A stretch of DNA of 64,000 bases from Rhizobiaceae bacterium (GTDB lineage Bacteria; Pseudomonadota; Alphaproteobacteria; Rhizobiales; Rhizobiaceae), in assembly GCA_019635695.1 (NCBI GenBank), contig JAHBYZ010000006.1:1-64000 (forward strand). The letters run 5' to 3'. The notes beneath the pieces were generated by a model that was not told where the DNA came from, did not search any database, and saw nothing but the letters and a program-made list of their open reading frames with translations. Each line of letters starts with the position of its first letter. Position 1 is the first letter of the stretch. The position numbers were made by a program, and so were the translations under genes. Positions 8,196-16,082 of this stretch are shown here, in pieces.

Positions 8196-9014
8196 ATGGG
8201 CGCAGGGGTCAGAGGCATGTTGATCGCCGTCGGCGTGGCGGCTGCAACACTTTTGCCGGGATCGGCATTCGCCGCGAAGTGCGGCAACAACGCCGCCGGC
8301 TTCGAGGCGTGGAAGACGGCGTTCACCGCCGAGGCGAAAGCCAGGGGCATCGGCAGCAAGGGCTTGAACGCGCTTGCCGGCACCAGCTACGCCACCAAGA
8401 CGATTTCCGCTGACCGTGGCCAGAAGAGCTTCAAGCTCTCGCTCGACCAGTTCATGGCCAAGCGCGGCGCGGCGGGTATCGCCTCCAAGGGCAAGTCCTT
8501 CGTTCGCGCCAACCAGCAGCTCTTCAACGCGATCGAGAAGCGCTACGGCGTACCGCCCGGGCCGCTTGCCGCCATCATCGGCATGGAGACCGGCTTCGGC
8601 GGCTACATGGGCAATTCCAACATCGTCTCGGCGGTGGCTACGCTCGCCTATGACTGCCGGCGCAGCGAGTTCTTCACGCGCCAGCTCTATGCCGCTCTGC
8701 AACTGGTCGACCGCGGTTCGCTCTCGTCGCAATCGATCGGCGCCGCGCACGGCGAGGTCGGGCAGACCCAGTTCCTGCCGGAGAACGTCATCAAGTTCGG
8801 CGTCGATGGCGACGGCGACGGCCGGGTCGACCTGATCCGCAGCCGCGCCGACGCCCTGCATTCGACGGCCAACTTCCTGCGCGGCCATGGCTGGAGCGCA
8901 GGCGGCGGATATCAGAAGGGCCAGGGCAATTTCCGCGCTCTGCAAGGCTGGAACGCCGCAGGCGTCTACCAGCAGGCGATCGCCATCATCGGCGCGCAGA
9001 TCGACGGCGATTGA
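8196..9014 (+). CDS. Lytic murein transglycosylase (MltB/SLT_2 type)
   Basis: A 272-residue exported enzyme predicted to cleave peptidoglycan between MurNAc and GlcNAc, forming 1,6-anhydroMurNAc. Signal peptide at about 1-26 (GMLIAVGVAAATLLPGSAFA). The catalytic Glu sits in IIGMETGFGGYMGN, and the MltB-type stretch GEVGQTQFLPENVIKFGVDG follows. The C-terminal peptidoglycan-binding domain found in longer MltB homologues is absent, making this a short soluble form. The next gene's start follows after a short gap, so they may be co-transcribed. Confidence 0.9.
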   Translation: MGAGVRGMLIAVGVAAATLLPGSAFAAKCGNNAAGFEAWKTAFTAEAKARGIGSKGLNALAGTSYATKTISADRGQKSFKLSLDQFMAKRGAAGIASKGKSFVRANQQLFNAIEKRYGVPPGPLAAIIGMETGFGGYMGNSNIVSAVATLAYDCRRSEFFTRQLYAALQLVDRGSLSSQSIGAAHGEVGQTQFLPENVIKFGVDGDGDGRVDLIRSRADALHSTANFLRGHGWSAGGGYQKGQGNFRALQGWNAAGVYQQAIAIIGAQIDGD

Positions 9015-9037
9015 TCCTTGCCGGCGGAGCGGTGTCG

Positions 9038-9412
9038 ATGAACCCGCCGCTTCGCCTGCTGCTTGCCGTCAACGCGGTCGCCACTGCGGCCGCCGGCATC
9101 GTGCTGTTCGTGTGGCCGGCGGCCATACCCGGTGCGGTCGGCATCGCCCTGCCGGCGGAGGCCAATTTCGTCGCCTGGCTGCTCGGCAGCGCCGAACTCG
9201 GCCTCGCGGCGCTCTGCGCCGTTGCCCTGCGCGCGACCGAGCCGGCGGCGATCCGCCTCGTCTGCTGGACCATGCTCGTCACCCACGCCACGGCCGCGGT
9301 CGCCGACATGCTGGCGCTGGGGCAGGGCGTCGCCCCGGTGGCGGTCGGCATCAACCTTGCTGTCCGGCTGGCGATGGTGGTGCTGTTCTGGCAGCTCGGC
9401 CTGCGGCGCTGA
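9038..9412 (+). CDS. Small integral membrane protein of unknown function
   Basis: A 124-residue hydrophobic protein with about four predicted membrane helices (LLLAVNAVATAAAGIVLFVW, FVAWLLGSAELGLAALCAVA, LVCWTMLVTHATAAVADML, VGINLAVRLAMVVLFWQL). No catalytic or transport motif was recognised. Start: ATG at 9038 with GGAG at 9025-9028; an upstream TTG at 9011 overlapping the preceding stop is possible but has no better site. It follows the transglycosylase gene by 23 bases. The 4-helix layout is common among uncharacterised DoxX-like or DUF proteins, so no function is claimed. Confidence 0.65.
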   Translation: MNPPLRLLLAVNAVATAAAGIVLFVWPAAIPGAVGIALPAEANFVAWLLGSAELGLAALCAVALRATEPAAIRLVCWTMLVTHATAAVADMLALGQGVAPVAVGINLAVRLAMVVLFWQLGLRR

Positions 9413-9415
9413 GAC

Positions 9416-9964
9416 CTACGCAAGACGCTTGTACATGAAGGTCGCGGCGTCGAGCCGTTCGCTGAAAACGTCGCGAGCGTAGTCGGGGATCGTGCCCGCC
9501 GCCACGAAGCCGGCCGATGCATAGAGCGGCTCGGCGAAATCGCCCGTACGCGTGTCGAGCGTGACGAGTGTTCGGCCGAGCGCCAGCGCACGGCGCTCCG
9601 TTTCGGCGATCAGCGCGCGGGCAATTCCGCGCCGCCTGAAATCTGGATGCACGATCATCTTGCGCAGTTCGGCACGGTGCTTCTGGTTCGGCGGCGTGTC
9701 GTGGTCGAGCTGGACCGACCCCGCGAGCCGTCCCCCGCTCTTCGCCGCCAGCACGACCAGCCCGCCGGAGCGCAGCGGCGGCAGCACCTTTCGCGTCCAG
9801 AAGGCGGCAGCTTCTTCCATCGGGAACGGCATGACGAAATTGATGCTGGCGCCGGCATGGACGCAGGCATGCAGCAGTTCCGCGTAAGCCGGCAGCTCGC
9901 GCTCCAGCTCGGCAGCGGAAACTTCGGAAATCGCTACATCGGCGGTCACAGCCAAAAACCTCAC
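9416..9964 (-). CDS. GNAT family N-acetyltransferase
   Basis: A 182-residue acetyltransferase. Motif A of the GNAT fold, which holds acetyl-CoA, reads KMIVHPDFRRRGIARALIAE; the C-terminal strand LYASAGFVAAGTIPDY is also typical. The substrate is unknown. Start: GTG at 9964 sharing bases with the TGA of the XRE-cupin regulator (GTGA overlap), so translation is coupled and the regulator probably controls this gene as well as itself. Confidence 0.88.
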   Translation of the reverse strand: MRFLAVTADVAISEVSAAELERELPAYAELLHACVHAGASINFVMPFPMEEAAAFWTRKVLPPLRSGGLVVLAAKSGGRLAGSVQLDHDTPPNQKHRAELRKMIVHPDFRRRGIARALIAETERRALALGRTLVTLDTRTGDFAEPLYASAGFVAAGTIPDYARDVFSERLDAATFMYKRLA

Positions 9965-10533
9965 AGCATGAACAGCAGGTAGTGTGCGCCGGAACCGGCT
10001 GGCGTCTCGAAGGCACTTGGCCCGAACAGCCGGTAGCGCAGACAGTCCCCGGGTCCGAGCGCATGAGCTCGGCCGTCGACCGTGACCGTCAGCCGGCCGT
10101 CGAGCATGACGAGATGGTGCTCATGGCCAGGCCGCGACGCGCCGGGATAGGCGATGCGGGTGGCGGGGGCGAGCTCGGCCTCGATCACTTCGCCCGCCAG
10201 TGCGCCGGCTGGCGGCGACACCGCGCGGCGGCGATACCCGTTCTCCGGGTCGGTCCAAACCGCCTGCGCGGTTCTCGGCAGCACCGGCGGATAGTCCTCC
10301 TCGGCGAGATACATCAACCGCGACATGGCGATGCCGTAGGTGCTGCACAGCCGGCCAAGCGTCGCCGCCGTGCCGCTCACCTCGGCGTTCTCCAGCCGCG
10401 ACAGCGTCGCGCGGCTCACGCCGCTCAGCGCCGCCAGTTCGTCCAGCGACCAGCCGCGCTCGCCGCGCAGGGTCTTGAGGCGCTGGGCGATGCGTGCGTC
10501 GAGCCTGCCAAAAGTTTCGCCTGATCCTTCCAT
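9961..10533 (-). CDS. XRE family transcriptional regulator with C-terminal cupin domain
   Basis: A 190-residue two-domain regulator. Residues about 16-70 form a lambda-repressor-like HTH (RLKTLRGERGWSLDELAALS, then GVSRATLSRLE). Residues about 110-185 form a small cupin (RPGHEHHLVMLDGRLTVTVD ... LGPGDCLRYRL) that usually binds a small effector or metal. Members of this family often control polyamine or amino-acid metabolism and the neighbouring acetyltransferase. It overlaps the GNAT gene by four bases. An inverted repeat directly upstream of the start is a candidate autoregulatory operator. Confidence 0.88.
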   Translation of the reverse strand: MEGSGETFGRLDARIAQRLKTLRGERGWSLDELAALSGVSRATLSRLENAEVSGTAATLGRLCSTYGIAMSRLMYLAEEDYPPVLPRTAQAVWTDPENGYRRRAVSPPAGALAGEVIEAELAPATRIAYPGASRPGHEHHLVMLDGRLTVTVDGRAHALGPGDCLRYRLFGPSAFETPAGSGAHYLLFML

Positions 10534-10560
10534 ATCTGGAAGAATTTCCCGAATACGGGA
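10530..10560 (-). promoter_or_regulatory. Candidate operator upstream of the XRE-cupin regulator
   Basis: Between the start codon and clpS lie a dyad TCCCG (10547-10551) / CGGGA (10556-10560) with spacer AATA, and next to it an imperfect dyad TTCCATATCTGGAA beginning near 10528. Their position just upstream of an HTH gene suggests autoregulation. No binding consensus was matched. Confidence 0.35.
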
Positions 10561-10582
10561 TCTTTGTCAAGCGGGGGCCGGT

Positions 10583-10888
10583 TCAGGTTTCCGGCTCGGT
10601 CGTGAACAGCAGCGGGAAGCCCGCGCTCTTGCCCGCGTCGGTCGCCCGAGTCGCTTTGGTCTCCGCCACGTCCCTGGTGTAGACGGCTACCACGCAGACC
10701 CCGCGGCGGTGCGCGGTAATCATCACCTTGTGCGCCTCGTCCTCGCTCATGCGGAACTCGGCCTTCAGGACACGAGTGACGAATTCGCGCGGGGTGAAGT
10801 CGTCGTTGACGAGGATCACCTTGTGCAGCTTCGGGCGTTCGGTCTTCGGCCTGGCCGCGACCTTGGGCAAAGTGACGTTTTCAGCCAT
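10583..10888 (-). CDS. clpS: ATP-dependent Clp protease adaptor ClpS
   Basis: A 101-residue adaptor that binds N-degron residues and delivers substrates to the ClpA N-domain of ClpAP. Conserved signatures are present: KVILVNDDFTPREFVTRVL (substrate-binding Asn-Asp pair) and AHKVMITAHRRGVCVVAVYT, plus the C-terminal VAETKATRA strand. The N-terminal extension is short. Alphaproteobacteria often carry two ClpS copies; from this window it cannot be told which one this is. No clpA adjoins it here. Confidence 0.92.
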   Translation of the reverse strand: MAENVTLPKVAARPKTERPKLHKVILVNDDFTPREFVTRVLKAEFRMSEDEAHKVMITAHRRGVCVVAVYTRDVAETKATRATDAGKSAGFPLLFTTEPET

Positions 10889-10970
10889 TGGCGCGTTCTC
10901 TCAGGATGTCGCAGTTTCGCACGCGCAGGGCTGGCCATGCAATCGGGCGGGTCGCAATACGGGCCAATAC

Positions 10971-10982
10971 ATAAACGTTTAT
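10971..10982. promoter_or_regulatory. AT-rich 12-bp palindrome in the promoter region of the GGDEF-EAL gene
   Basis: ATAAACGTTTAT is a perfect palindrome about 48 bases upstream of the TTG start at 11030 and about 83 bases upstream of clpS on the other strand. It stands out as AT-rich in a GC-rich region. A regulator site is plausible, identity unknown. Confidence 0.35.
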
Positions 10983-11029
10983 TAATCGGGCGCTGATATA
11001 GCCTGACCTTCAGGACGTGGGTTTGCGCG

Positions 11030-13333
11030 TTGAAGAACACGAAGAACAGCATCCCGGACGACATCTATGCGGGGTTCATCAGGTCGCTTTTCAACGACCC
11101 GGCGATCCTGCTGATCGGTGCGTTTTGCCACGGGCTGATGGGTCTGCTGACCTGGTACACCTCCGGCGAGTCGATCTATATCTGGCTGGCGTCGGCAATG
11201 CTGGCTGCAGGGCTGTATCGCTACTTCGGTATCCTGCGCGGGCAGAAGGTCGGGCCTTTCAGCGTCGAGATGGCGCGCAAGTGGGAGCTTCGCTACCTCA
11301 TCGGCGGCACGCTGCAGGCCTTCTTCATGGGCATGTTCGCGTTTGTCGCGCTGGTGGTGAAGCCCGATCCGTTCGGGGAGTTGGCGGCCGTCGCCGTCAT
11401 CATGGGCTCCACCGTGACAATCGTCGGCCGCAACTACGGCTCGGCCAAGATGGTCGCGGTGCAGACCTTTACGGTCGTGCTGCCGATCGCGCTCGGCCTC
11501 ATGCTCAAGGGCGAATATCCCTACGTCGCGCTGGGCCTGTTCATCGTTCCTTTCATCTACATCATCACGCGCATGGCCGGTCATGTGCGCGAGGTGCTGT
11601 TCGCGGCGATCAGCCAGGAGAAGATCTCGGCGCGCATCGCCGAGCGTTTCGACCGGGCTCTGAACACGATGAGCCACGGCCTCGTGATGCTCTCGCCCGA
11701 AGGCCGCGTTGTTGTCGCCAATTCCGAAGCCGCCAAGGCGCTGCAGTTCCAGCGACCCGACCGGCTGCTGGGCCGCTCGCTGAGGGCGGTGCTGATGCGC
11801 GGCGTGGCGGGCGGGCTGCTGTCCTACAAGGACGTGCGCTACGTCGAGACGCAGCTGACCCGGGCGCTCGGCGAGGGCAGGGACCGCAAGCTGCAGATCA
11901 GGTCGAACAACGGCCGCTACTACGAACTTTCGGCGCGCGCCGGCAACGACCAGCTCGGCGTCATCACCTTCGAGGAGATCACCGCCCGCGTCGAGGCCGA
12001 GGAGCGCATCCGCCACATGGCGCGCTTCGACAGCCTGACCAACCTGCCCAACCGCGGCTGGTTCCACGAGCTTGTCGGCGAGCTGATGGCGTCCGGAGAC
12101 GGCAGCCGGCACTGCGCGATCGTCGTGTTCGACCTCGACGACTTCAAGACGGTCAACGATACGCTCGGGCATCCGATCGGCGACGGCATGATCTGCGCCG
12201 TGGCCGAAAAGCTCGCTCGCTTCGCCTCCGACGAGGTCAAGGTGAGCCGGTTCGGCGGCGACGAGTTCATCATCTTCTTCAATCGGGTCTCGGGCGAGGC
12301 TGAACTCACCGCGCTGATCGACCAGATGTTCCTCGACTTGCAGGGCACGGTGGACGTCCAGGGGCATGCGCTCAAGGTGCAGCTGTCCGCCGGCACGGTG
12401 ATCTCGCGGGTGCGCGAGACCGACGTCGACGCCATGATCGTCAAGGCGGATCTGGCGCTCTACCGCGCCAAGGAGCTCGGCAAGAACCGCTGGTGCCTGT
12501 TCGAGTCCACGATGGACGCCGAGTTCCGCAGCCGCCAGACCATGAAGGCGGATCTGCGCAGCGCGGTGGAGCAACGCCAGCTGCGCGTCGTCTACCAGCC
12601 GATCGTGGCGCTCTCGACCATGCGCATTGCCTCGTGCGAGGCGCTGTGCCGCTGGGACCATCCGGAGCTCGGGGCGATCTCGCCGGGCATCTTCATTCCG
12701 CTGGCCGAGGAGATCGGCATCATCGCCGACATCTCCACCTTCGTGCTCGAGCAGGCCTGCGCGGAATGCGTCAAATGGCCGGAGAGCGTCAGCGTGTCGG
12801 TCAACCTCTCCGCCAAGGACTTCCACTCGCGCGATGTGGTGGAAAAGGTGCGCGCGGCGCTGGACCAGGCCGGGCTCGCACCGCACCGGCTGGAAATCGA
12901 GGTCACCGAGACGGCGCTGCTCGACGACAAGTCGTCGACGCGGGCGTTCCTCGAGGAGCTCAAGTCGCTCGGCGTGCGCATCGCGCTCGACGATTTCGGC
13001 ACGGGCTATTCCTCTCTCAGCTATCTGCACACGCTGCCGCTCGACAAGGTGAAGATCGACCGCTCCTTCGTCATCGACATCACGCAGAACGAGCGCAGCC
13101 TGATATTGCTGACCAAGGTCTGCGAACTGTCGCGCGGGCTTGGAATGCTGGTCACCATCGAGGGCGTCGAGACCTTCGAGCAGCTGAAGCTCCTGGCGGG
13201 CGCCGTCGATCCGGACCTGGTGCAGGGCTTCCTGTTCGGCGCCGCGCTCACCTCGACCGGCATCGACACCATGTCGAACATGACCTGGCCGTTCGCCGGC
13301 GAACTGCGCGCCGCAGCCCGCTCCCAGGGCTGA
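11030..13333 (+). CDS. Membrane GGDEF-EAL protein (c-di-GMP turnover)
   Basis: A 767-residue protein with an N-terminal membrane part (residues about 20-185, five to six helices), a PAS-like segment about 200-310 (ALNTMSHGLVMLSPEGRVVV), GGDEF about 325-485 and EAL about 500-750. GGDEF keeps RFGGDEFIIFF and FDLDDFKTVND, but the inhibitory RxxD site is not present (SDEV at that position). EAL keeps SCEALCRWDHP, VNLSAKDFHSR, EVTETALLDD and DDFGTGYSSLSYLHTLPLDK, so phosphodiesterase activity is likely. Start: TTG at 11030 (MKNTKNSIPDD), chosen because the protein pattern begins here although the ribosome site is weak. Net activity cannot be decided from sequence. Confidence 0.9.
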   Translation: MKNTKNSIPDDIYAGFIRSLFNDPAILLIGAFCHGLMGLLTWYTSGESIYIWLASAMLAAGLYRYFGILRGQKVGPFSVEMARKWELRYLIGGTLQAFFMGMFAFVALVVKPDPFGELAAVAVIMGSTVTIVGRNYGSAKMVAVQTFTVVLPIALGLMLKGEYPYVALGLFIVPFIYIITRMAGHVREVLFAAISQEKISARIAERFDRALNTMSHGLVMLSPEGRVVVANSEAAKALQFQRPDRLLGRSLRAVLMRGVAGGLLSYKDVRYVETQLTRALGEGRDRKLQIRSNNGRYYELSARAGNDQLGVITFEEITARVEAEERIRHMARFDSLTNLPNRGWFHELVGELMASGDGSRHCAIVVFDLDDFKTVNDTLGHPIGDGMICAVAEKLARFASDEVKVSRFGGDEFIIFFNRVSGEAELTALIDQMFLDLQGTVDVQGHALKVQLSAGTVISRVRETDVDAMIVKADLALYRAKELGKNRWCLFESTMDAEFRSRQTMKADLRSAVEQRQLRVVYQPIVALSTMRIASCEALCRWDHPELGAISPGIFIPLAEEIGIIADISTFVLEQACAECVKWPESVSVSVNLSAKDFHSRDVVEKVRAALDQAGLAPHRLEIEVTETALLDDKSSTRAFLEELKSLGVRIALDDFGTGYSSLSYLHTLPLDKVKIDRSFVIDITQNERSLILLTKVCELSRGLGMLVTIEGVETFEQLKLLAGAVDPDLVQGFLFGAALTSTGIDTMSNMTWPFAGELRAAARSQG

Positions 13334-13340
13334 GTTTCAC

Positions 13341-13399
13341 GCCCGTAAATCCCCGCCCGTAAATCCCCGCTACGCGATCGCGTGCTGCGCGATCGCGTA
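13341..13399. repeat. Tandem 14-bp repeat followed by a 12-bp-arm hairpin
   Basis: GCCCGTAAATCCCC occurs twice head to tail (13341-13354, 13355-13368), followed two bases later by a perfect inverted repeat TACGCGATCGCG (13371-13382) / CGCGATCGCGTA (13388-13399) with loop TGCTG. It begins eight bases past the stop of the GGDEF-EAL gene and could act as its terminator, though no T tract follows. The arms contain the octamer GCGATCGC twice. Confidence 0.6.
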
Positions 13400-13427
13400 A
13401 TTGACCCTGCGCGCGAACTTGATCCTG

Positions 13428-13459
13428 TTAACTACTTGTTAGGGTTAACGGAAGGTAAA
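13428..13459 (+). promoter_or_regulatory. Possible CtrA-type sites upstream of the FeeM-like gene
   Basis: TTAA-N7-TTAG (13428-13442) and TTAA-N7-TAAA (13445-13459) lie side by side, each one or two mismatches from the CtrA box TTAA-N7-TTAA. They are about 80-110 bases upstream of the ATG at 13537. Suggestive only. Confidence 0.25.
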
Positions 13460-13536
13460 TTGCTCGCATTTGAGTTTTATCTTCGTGAAGCGTGCCTGCC
13501 GCAGTAGAGTTGTGTTGCGGCGGTACGAGGGGTGAA

Positions 13537-14310
13537 ATGAGTATGAGTTTGCAAGCAGGGGTCGCTATTCGCGACAGTTCGGTCCCGTCACCACTGACGG
13601 CTTTCTCCCGCAGCGTCATGGACATGCTGGAGCGCATCGAATACCGGCGCTGCGAGAGCGGCGAGGATCTCGAGGCGGTCTACAGGCTGCGCTATAAGGC
13701 GTTCCACAGCCACGGCCTGCTCGACACCATCCTGGACGGCAAGCTGGTCGACCATCTCGACGAAACGGCGAACTGTTATTCCTTCGGCATCTTCATGGAC
13801 GGGCAGCTGGTTTCCACCGTGCGGCTGCACCATCTGACGCACGCCACGCCGATGGCGCCAATAATGACGGTGTTCGGCGACCGGCTGATGCCGCGGCTGG
13901 CCGCCGGCGATACCTTCATCGACCCGAGCCGGCTGTCGATCGACCCCGACCTGACCTCGTCGGCCAACCGGTCGCTGCCCTATGTCACGCTGCGGCTTGC
14001 GGTGATGGCGAACGAATATTTCGACACGACCAGCTGCGTGTCGATGATCCGCGCCGAGCATACGGCCTTCTACCAGCGCATCTTCGGGTCGGCGGCGGTC
14101 GGCGCACCCAGGCTCTACCCGCCCTTCACGATGCCGATCTTCCTCTACGAGTCGCGCTGCGACGAGAACATGCAGCCGACGCTGGAGCGTTTCCCGTTCT
14201 TCCACTCGACCGCGGGCGAGCGGCGCATGATGTTCGCCAAGCCGGCGAAGGGCGAGCTGGCGCCGCTGACCATCCTGCCGACGGCGAAATACTGGCATCA
14301 GGCGGCCTGA
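13537..14310 (+). CDS. FeeM-like N-acyl amino acid synthase family protein
   Basis: A 257-residue protein of the acyltransferase superfamily related to FeeM and, more distantly, LuxI-type autoinducer synthases. The core reads EDLEAVYRLRYKAFHSHGLL, then a strand/loop SFGIFMDGQLVSTVRLHHL and a conserved TFIDPSRLSID followed by LPYVTLRLAVMANEYFD, the layout of FeeM-type enzymes that join acyl-ACP chains to an amino acid. Product and substrate are unproven. Start: ATG at 13537 after GAGGGGTGAA; the frame extends upstream to 13492 without a better site. A Crp/Fnr regulator follows 42 bases downstream on the same strand. Confidence 0.75.
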   Translation: MSMSLQAGVAIRDSSVPSPLTAFSRSVMDMLERIEYRRCESGEDLEAVYRLRYKAFHSHGLLDTILDGKLVDHLDETANCYSFGIFMDGQLVSTVRLHHLTHATPMAPIMTVFGDRLMPRLAAGDTFIDPSRLSIDPDLTSSANRSLPYVTLRLAVMANEYFDTTSCVSMIRAEHTAFYQRIFGSAAVGAPRLYPPFTMPIFLYESRCDENMQPTLERFPFFHSTAGERRMMFAKPAKGELAPLTILPTAKYWHQAA

Positions 14311-14352
14311 GACTTTCGCCGCGCCGGGCATCCGCGCTACGCTGGGCGGACG

Positions 14353-15027
14353 ATGACTGGCAGGACGGACATCGCGGGCAACGCCATCTGGGCCGGTGAG
14401 CTGACGCCGGACGAGCTTGAGCGCGCGCGCCGCGGCATGATCGAGCGCGCCTTCGCGAAGGGCGGCTACATCTGCCACCGCGGCGACAAGCTCGACTACT
14501 GGACCGGCGTGGTCGAGGGGCTGGTGAAGATCAGCACCATCTCCCATTCCGGCAAGGCGATGACCTTCGCAGGTGCCGCGGCAGGCGGCTGGGTCGGCGA
14601 AGGTTCGGTCATCAAGGACGAGGCGCGCAAGTACGACCTCGTCGCCATCCGCGACAGCCGCATCGCGCTGATGCCGCGTGCCACCTTCATGTGGCTGTTC
14701 GAGAACTCGACCGGCTTCAACCGCTTTCTCGTGCGCCAGCTCAACGAGCGCATGGGCCAGTTCATCGCCACGATAGAATATGACCGCATCCTGGCGCCGC
14801 GCGCGCGCGTTGCGCGTCACCTGTCATGGCTGTTCAATTCGGTGCTCTATCCGGCCGAGCGTTCCGAGATCGAGATCGGGCAGGAGGAGCTTGGGCTGCT
14901 CGCCGGCCTGTCGCGCCAGATCGTCAACCGCAGCCTTCAGGAGCTGGAGGCGGAAGGCCTGCTCGCGGTCAGCCGCGACAGGATCAGGGTGTTCGACGTG
15001 GAGAAGCTCGGTCGCTACGGAGGATAG
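14353..15027 (+). CDS. Crp/Fnr family transcriptional regulator
   Basis: A 224-residue regulator. Residues about 25-125 form a cyclic-nucleotide-binding-like beta barrel (GGYICHRGDKLDYWTGVVEG ... AAGGWVGEGSVI), and residues about 150-215 a winged helix of the Crp type (EIGQEELGLLAGLSRQIVNR, then SLQELEAEGLL). No Fnr-type cysteine cluster is seen, so iron-sulphur oxygen sensing is unlikely. The canonical cAMP-binding residues are not obvious. Position right behind the FeeM-like gene suggests it may respond to or control that product. Confidence 0.88.
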   Translation: MTGRTDIAGNAIWAGELTPDELERARRGMIERAFAKGGYICHRGDKLDYWTGVVEGLVKISTISHSGKAMTFAGAAAGGWVGEGSVIKDEARKYDLVAIRDSRIALMPRATFMWLFENSTGFNRFLVRQLNERMGQFIATIEYDRILAPRARVARHLSWLFNSVLYPAERSEIEIGQEELGLLAGLSRQIVNRSLQELEAEGLLAVSRDRIRVFDVEKLGRYGG

Positions 15028-15059
15028 GGCGTGGTCTTCGGCGCGTCTTGAGCAGAGCC

Positions 15060-15761
15060 TCAGACACTGACGCCGAACAGCCATCCGACGCCGGCGGTAA
15101 CAGCCATTGCAGCGGCGCCCCAGAAGAGCACCCGGATGGTTGCCGGCCATTTGGGCGCCCCGCCCGCGTGGGCGCCGAGCGCGCCCAGGATTGCCAGGCA
15201 GGCGAGGGTGGCTGCCACGACGATCTGTATGATCAGCTGCGGCGGTGCCAGCAGCGCAGCCGCCAGCGGAACGGCGGCCGCCACCGAGAAGGTCAGCGCG
15301 GAGGTCATTGCCGCCTGGAGCGGATTGGCGGCATGCGTCTCGGACAGCCCCAGTTCCTCGCGCACATGTGCGCCGAGCGCGTCGCGAGCCGTCAGCTCGC
15401 TGGCGACGAGAGCAGCCGTCGCTGGCGACAGTCCGCGCGATTCGAAAATGGAGGCGAGTTCGGCCTCTTCCTCCTCGGGCATGTCCAGCAGAGCTGCGCG
15501 TTCCCGTATTATATCGGCGCGCTCCACGTCCGACTGTGAGCTGACCGACACATACTCGCCGGCTGCCATCGACATCGCGCCGGCAGTGAGCGCGGCGGCG
15601 CCTGCCACAAGGATCGCGCCCCGGCCGGGGTCGGCCGCGGCGACGCCCACGATCAGCGCCGAGACGGAGACGATGCCGTCATTGGCGCCCAGCACAGCGG
15701 CGCGCAGCCATCCCGAGCGGTTGACGAAGTGGACTTCCTCATGCGCGGATTTGTATGTCAC
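15060..15761 (-). CDS. VIT1/CCC1 family metal transporter
   Basis: A 233-residue membrane protein of the vacuolar iron transporter family, which moves Fe2+ or Mn2+ across membranes. The N-terminus has the family signature AVLGANDGIVSVSALIVGVA and the second helix AAALTAGAMSMAAGEYVSVSSQ; a cytosolic Glu-rich loop (MPEEEEAELASIFESRGL) is the expected metal-binding domain. Three more helices follow. Start: GTG at 15761 (VTYKSAHEEVHFVNRSGWLR); the open frame extends to 15887 but only the part from here fits the family. Confidence 0.85.
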   Translation of the reverse strand: MTYKSAHEEVHFVNRSGWLRAAVLGANDGIVSVSALIVGVAAADPGRGAILVAGAAALTAGAMSMAAGEYVSVSSQSDVERADIIRERAALLDMPEEEEAELASIFESRGLSPATAALVASELTARDALGAHVREELGLSETHAANPLQAAMTSALTFSVAAAVPLAAALLAPPQLIIQIVVAATLACLAILGALGAHAGGAPKWPATIRVLFWGAAAMAVTAGVGWLFGVSV

Positions 15762-16082
15762 CGGTCCCCGCACGCACCTTCTCACGTCAGACGCATCCGA
15801 GGGGCGTGACGTCGACCAAACAGATGCGCACGGCTGGGATGAAACGCCCGGATCGCGGCCGTGCAGCACCGAACGCCGCTCGGACAATTCGTGATCGCGA
15901 CCTCAACGTCGCGGTGCCACACCAGCGCCCATTGAAGAGACAATCCCGCCTCGCGTCTGTCAAGCGGCGAGTTGCGACGCCTGCCGATTCGTGGAACCTT
16001 CAAGTCAAGAACAAGCCCGCCGGCAGCATTCGCGACCGGACGGATGGAGGAACGGGGCAAAAGCTCCGGGAGGAACAAGGCA
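15762..16082. other. Intergenic region between divergent genes, no gene seen
   Basis: This 321-base divergent region should contain the promoters of the VIT transporter and the acyl-CoA ligase operon. A dyad CGCGAC (15896-15901) / GTCGCG (15908-15913) with a six-base spacer is the only clear symmetry. No RNA gene or short coding frame was recognised. Confidence 0.4.

Noticed and set aside
13537-14310. LuxI-type N-acyl homoserine lactone synthase
   Set aside because: Only the broad acyltransferase fold is shared; the conserved LuxI residues are not in place and there is no LuxR partner. FeeM-like is the closer match.
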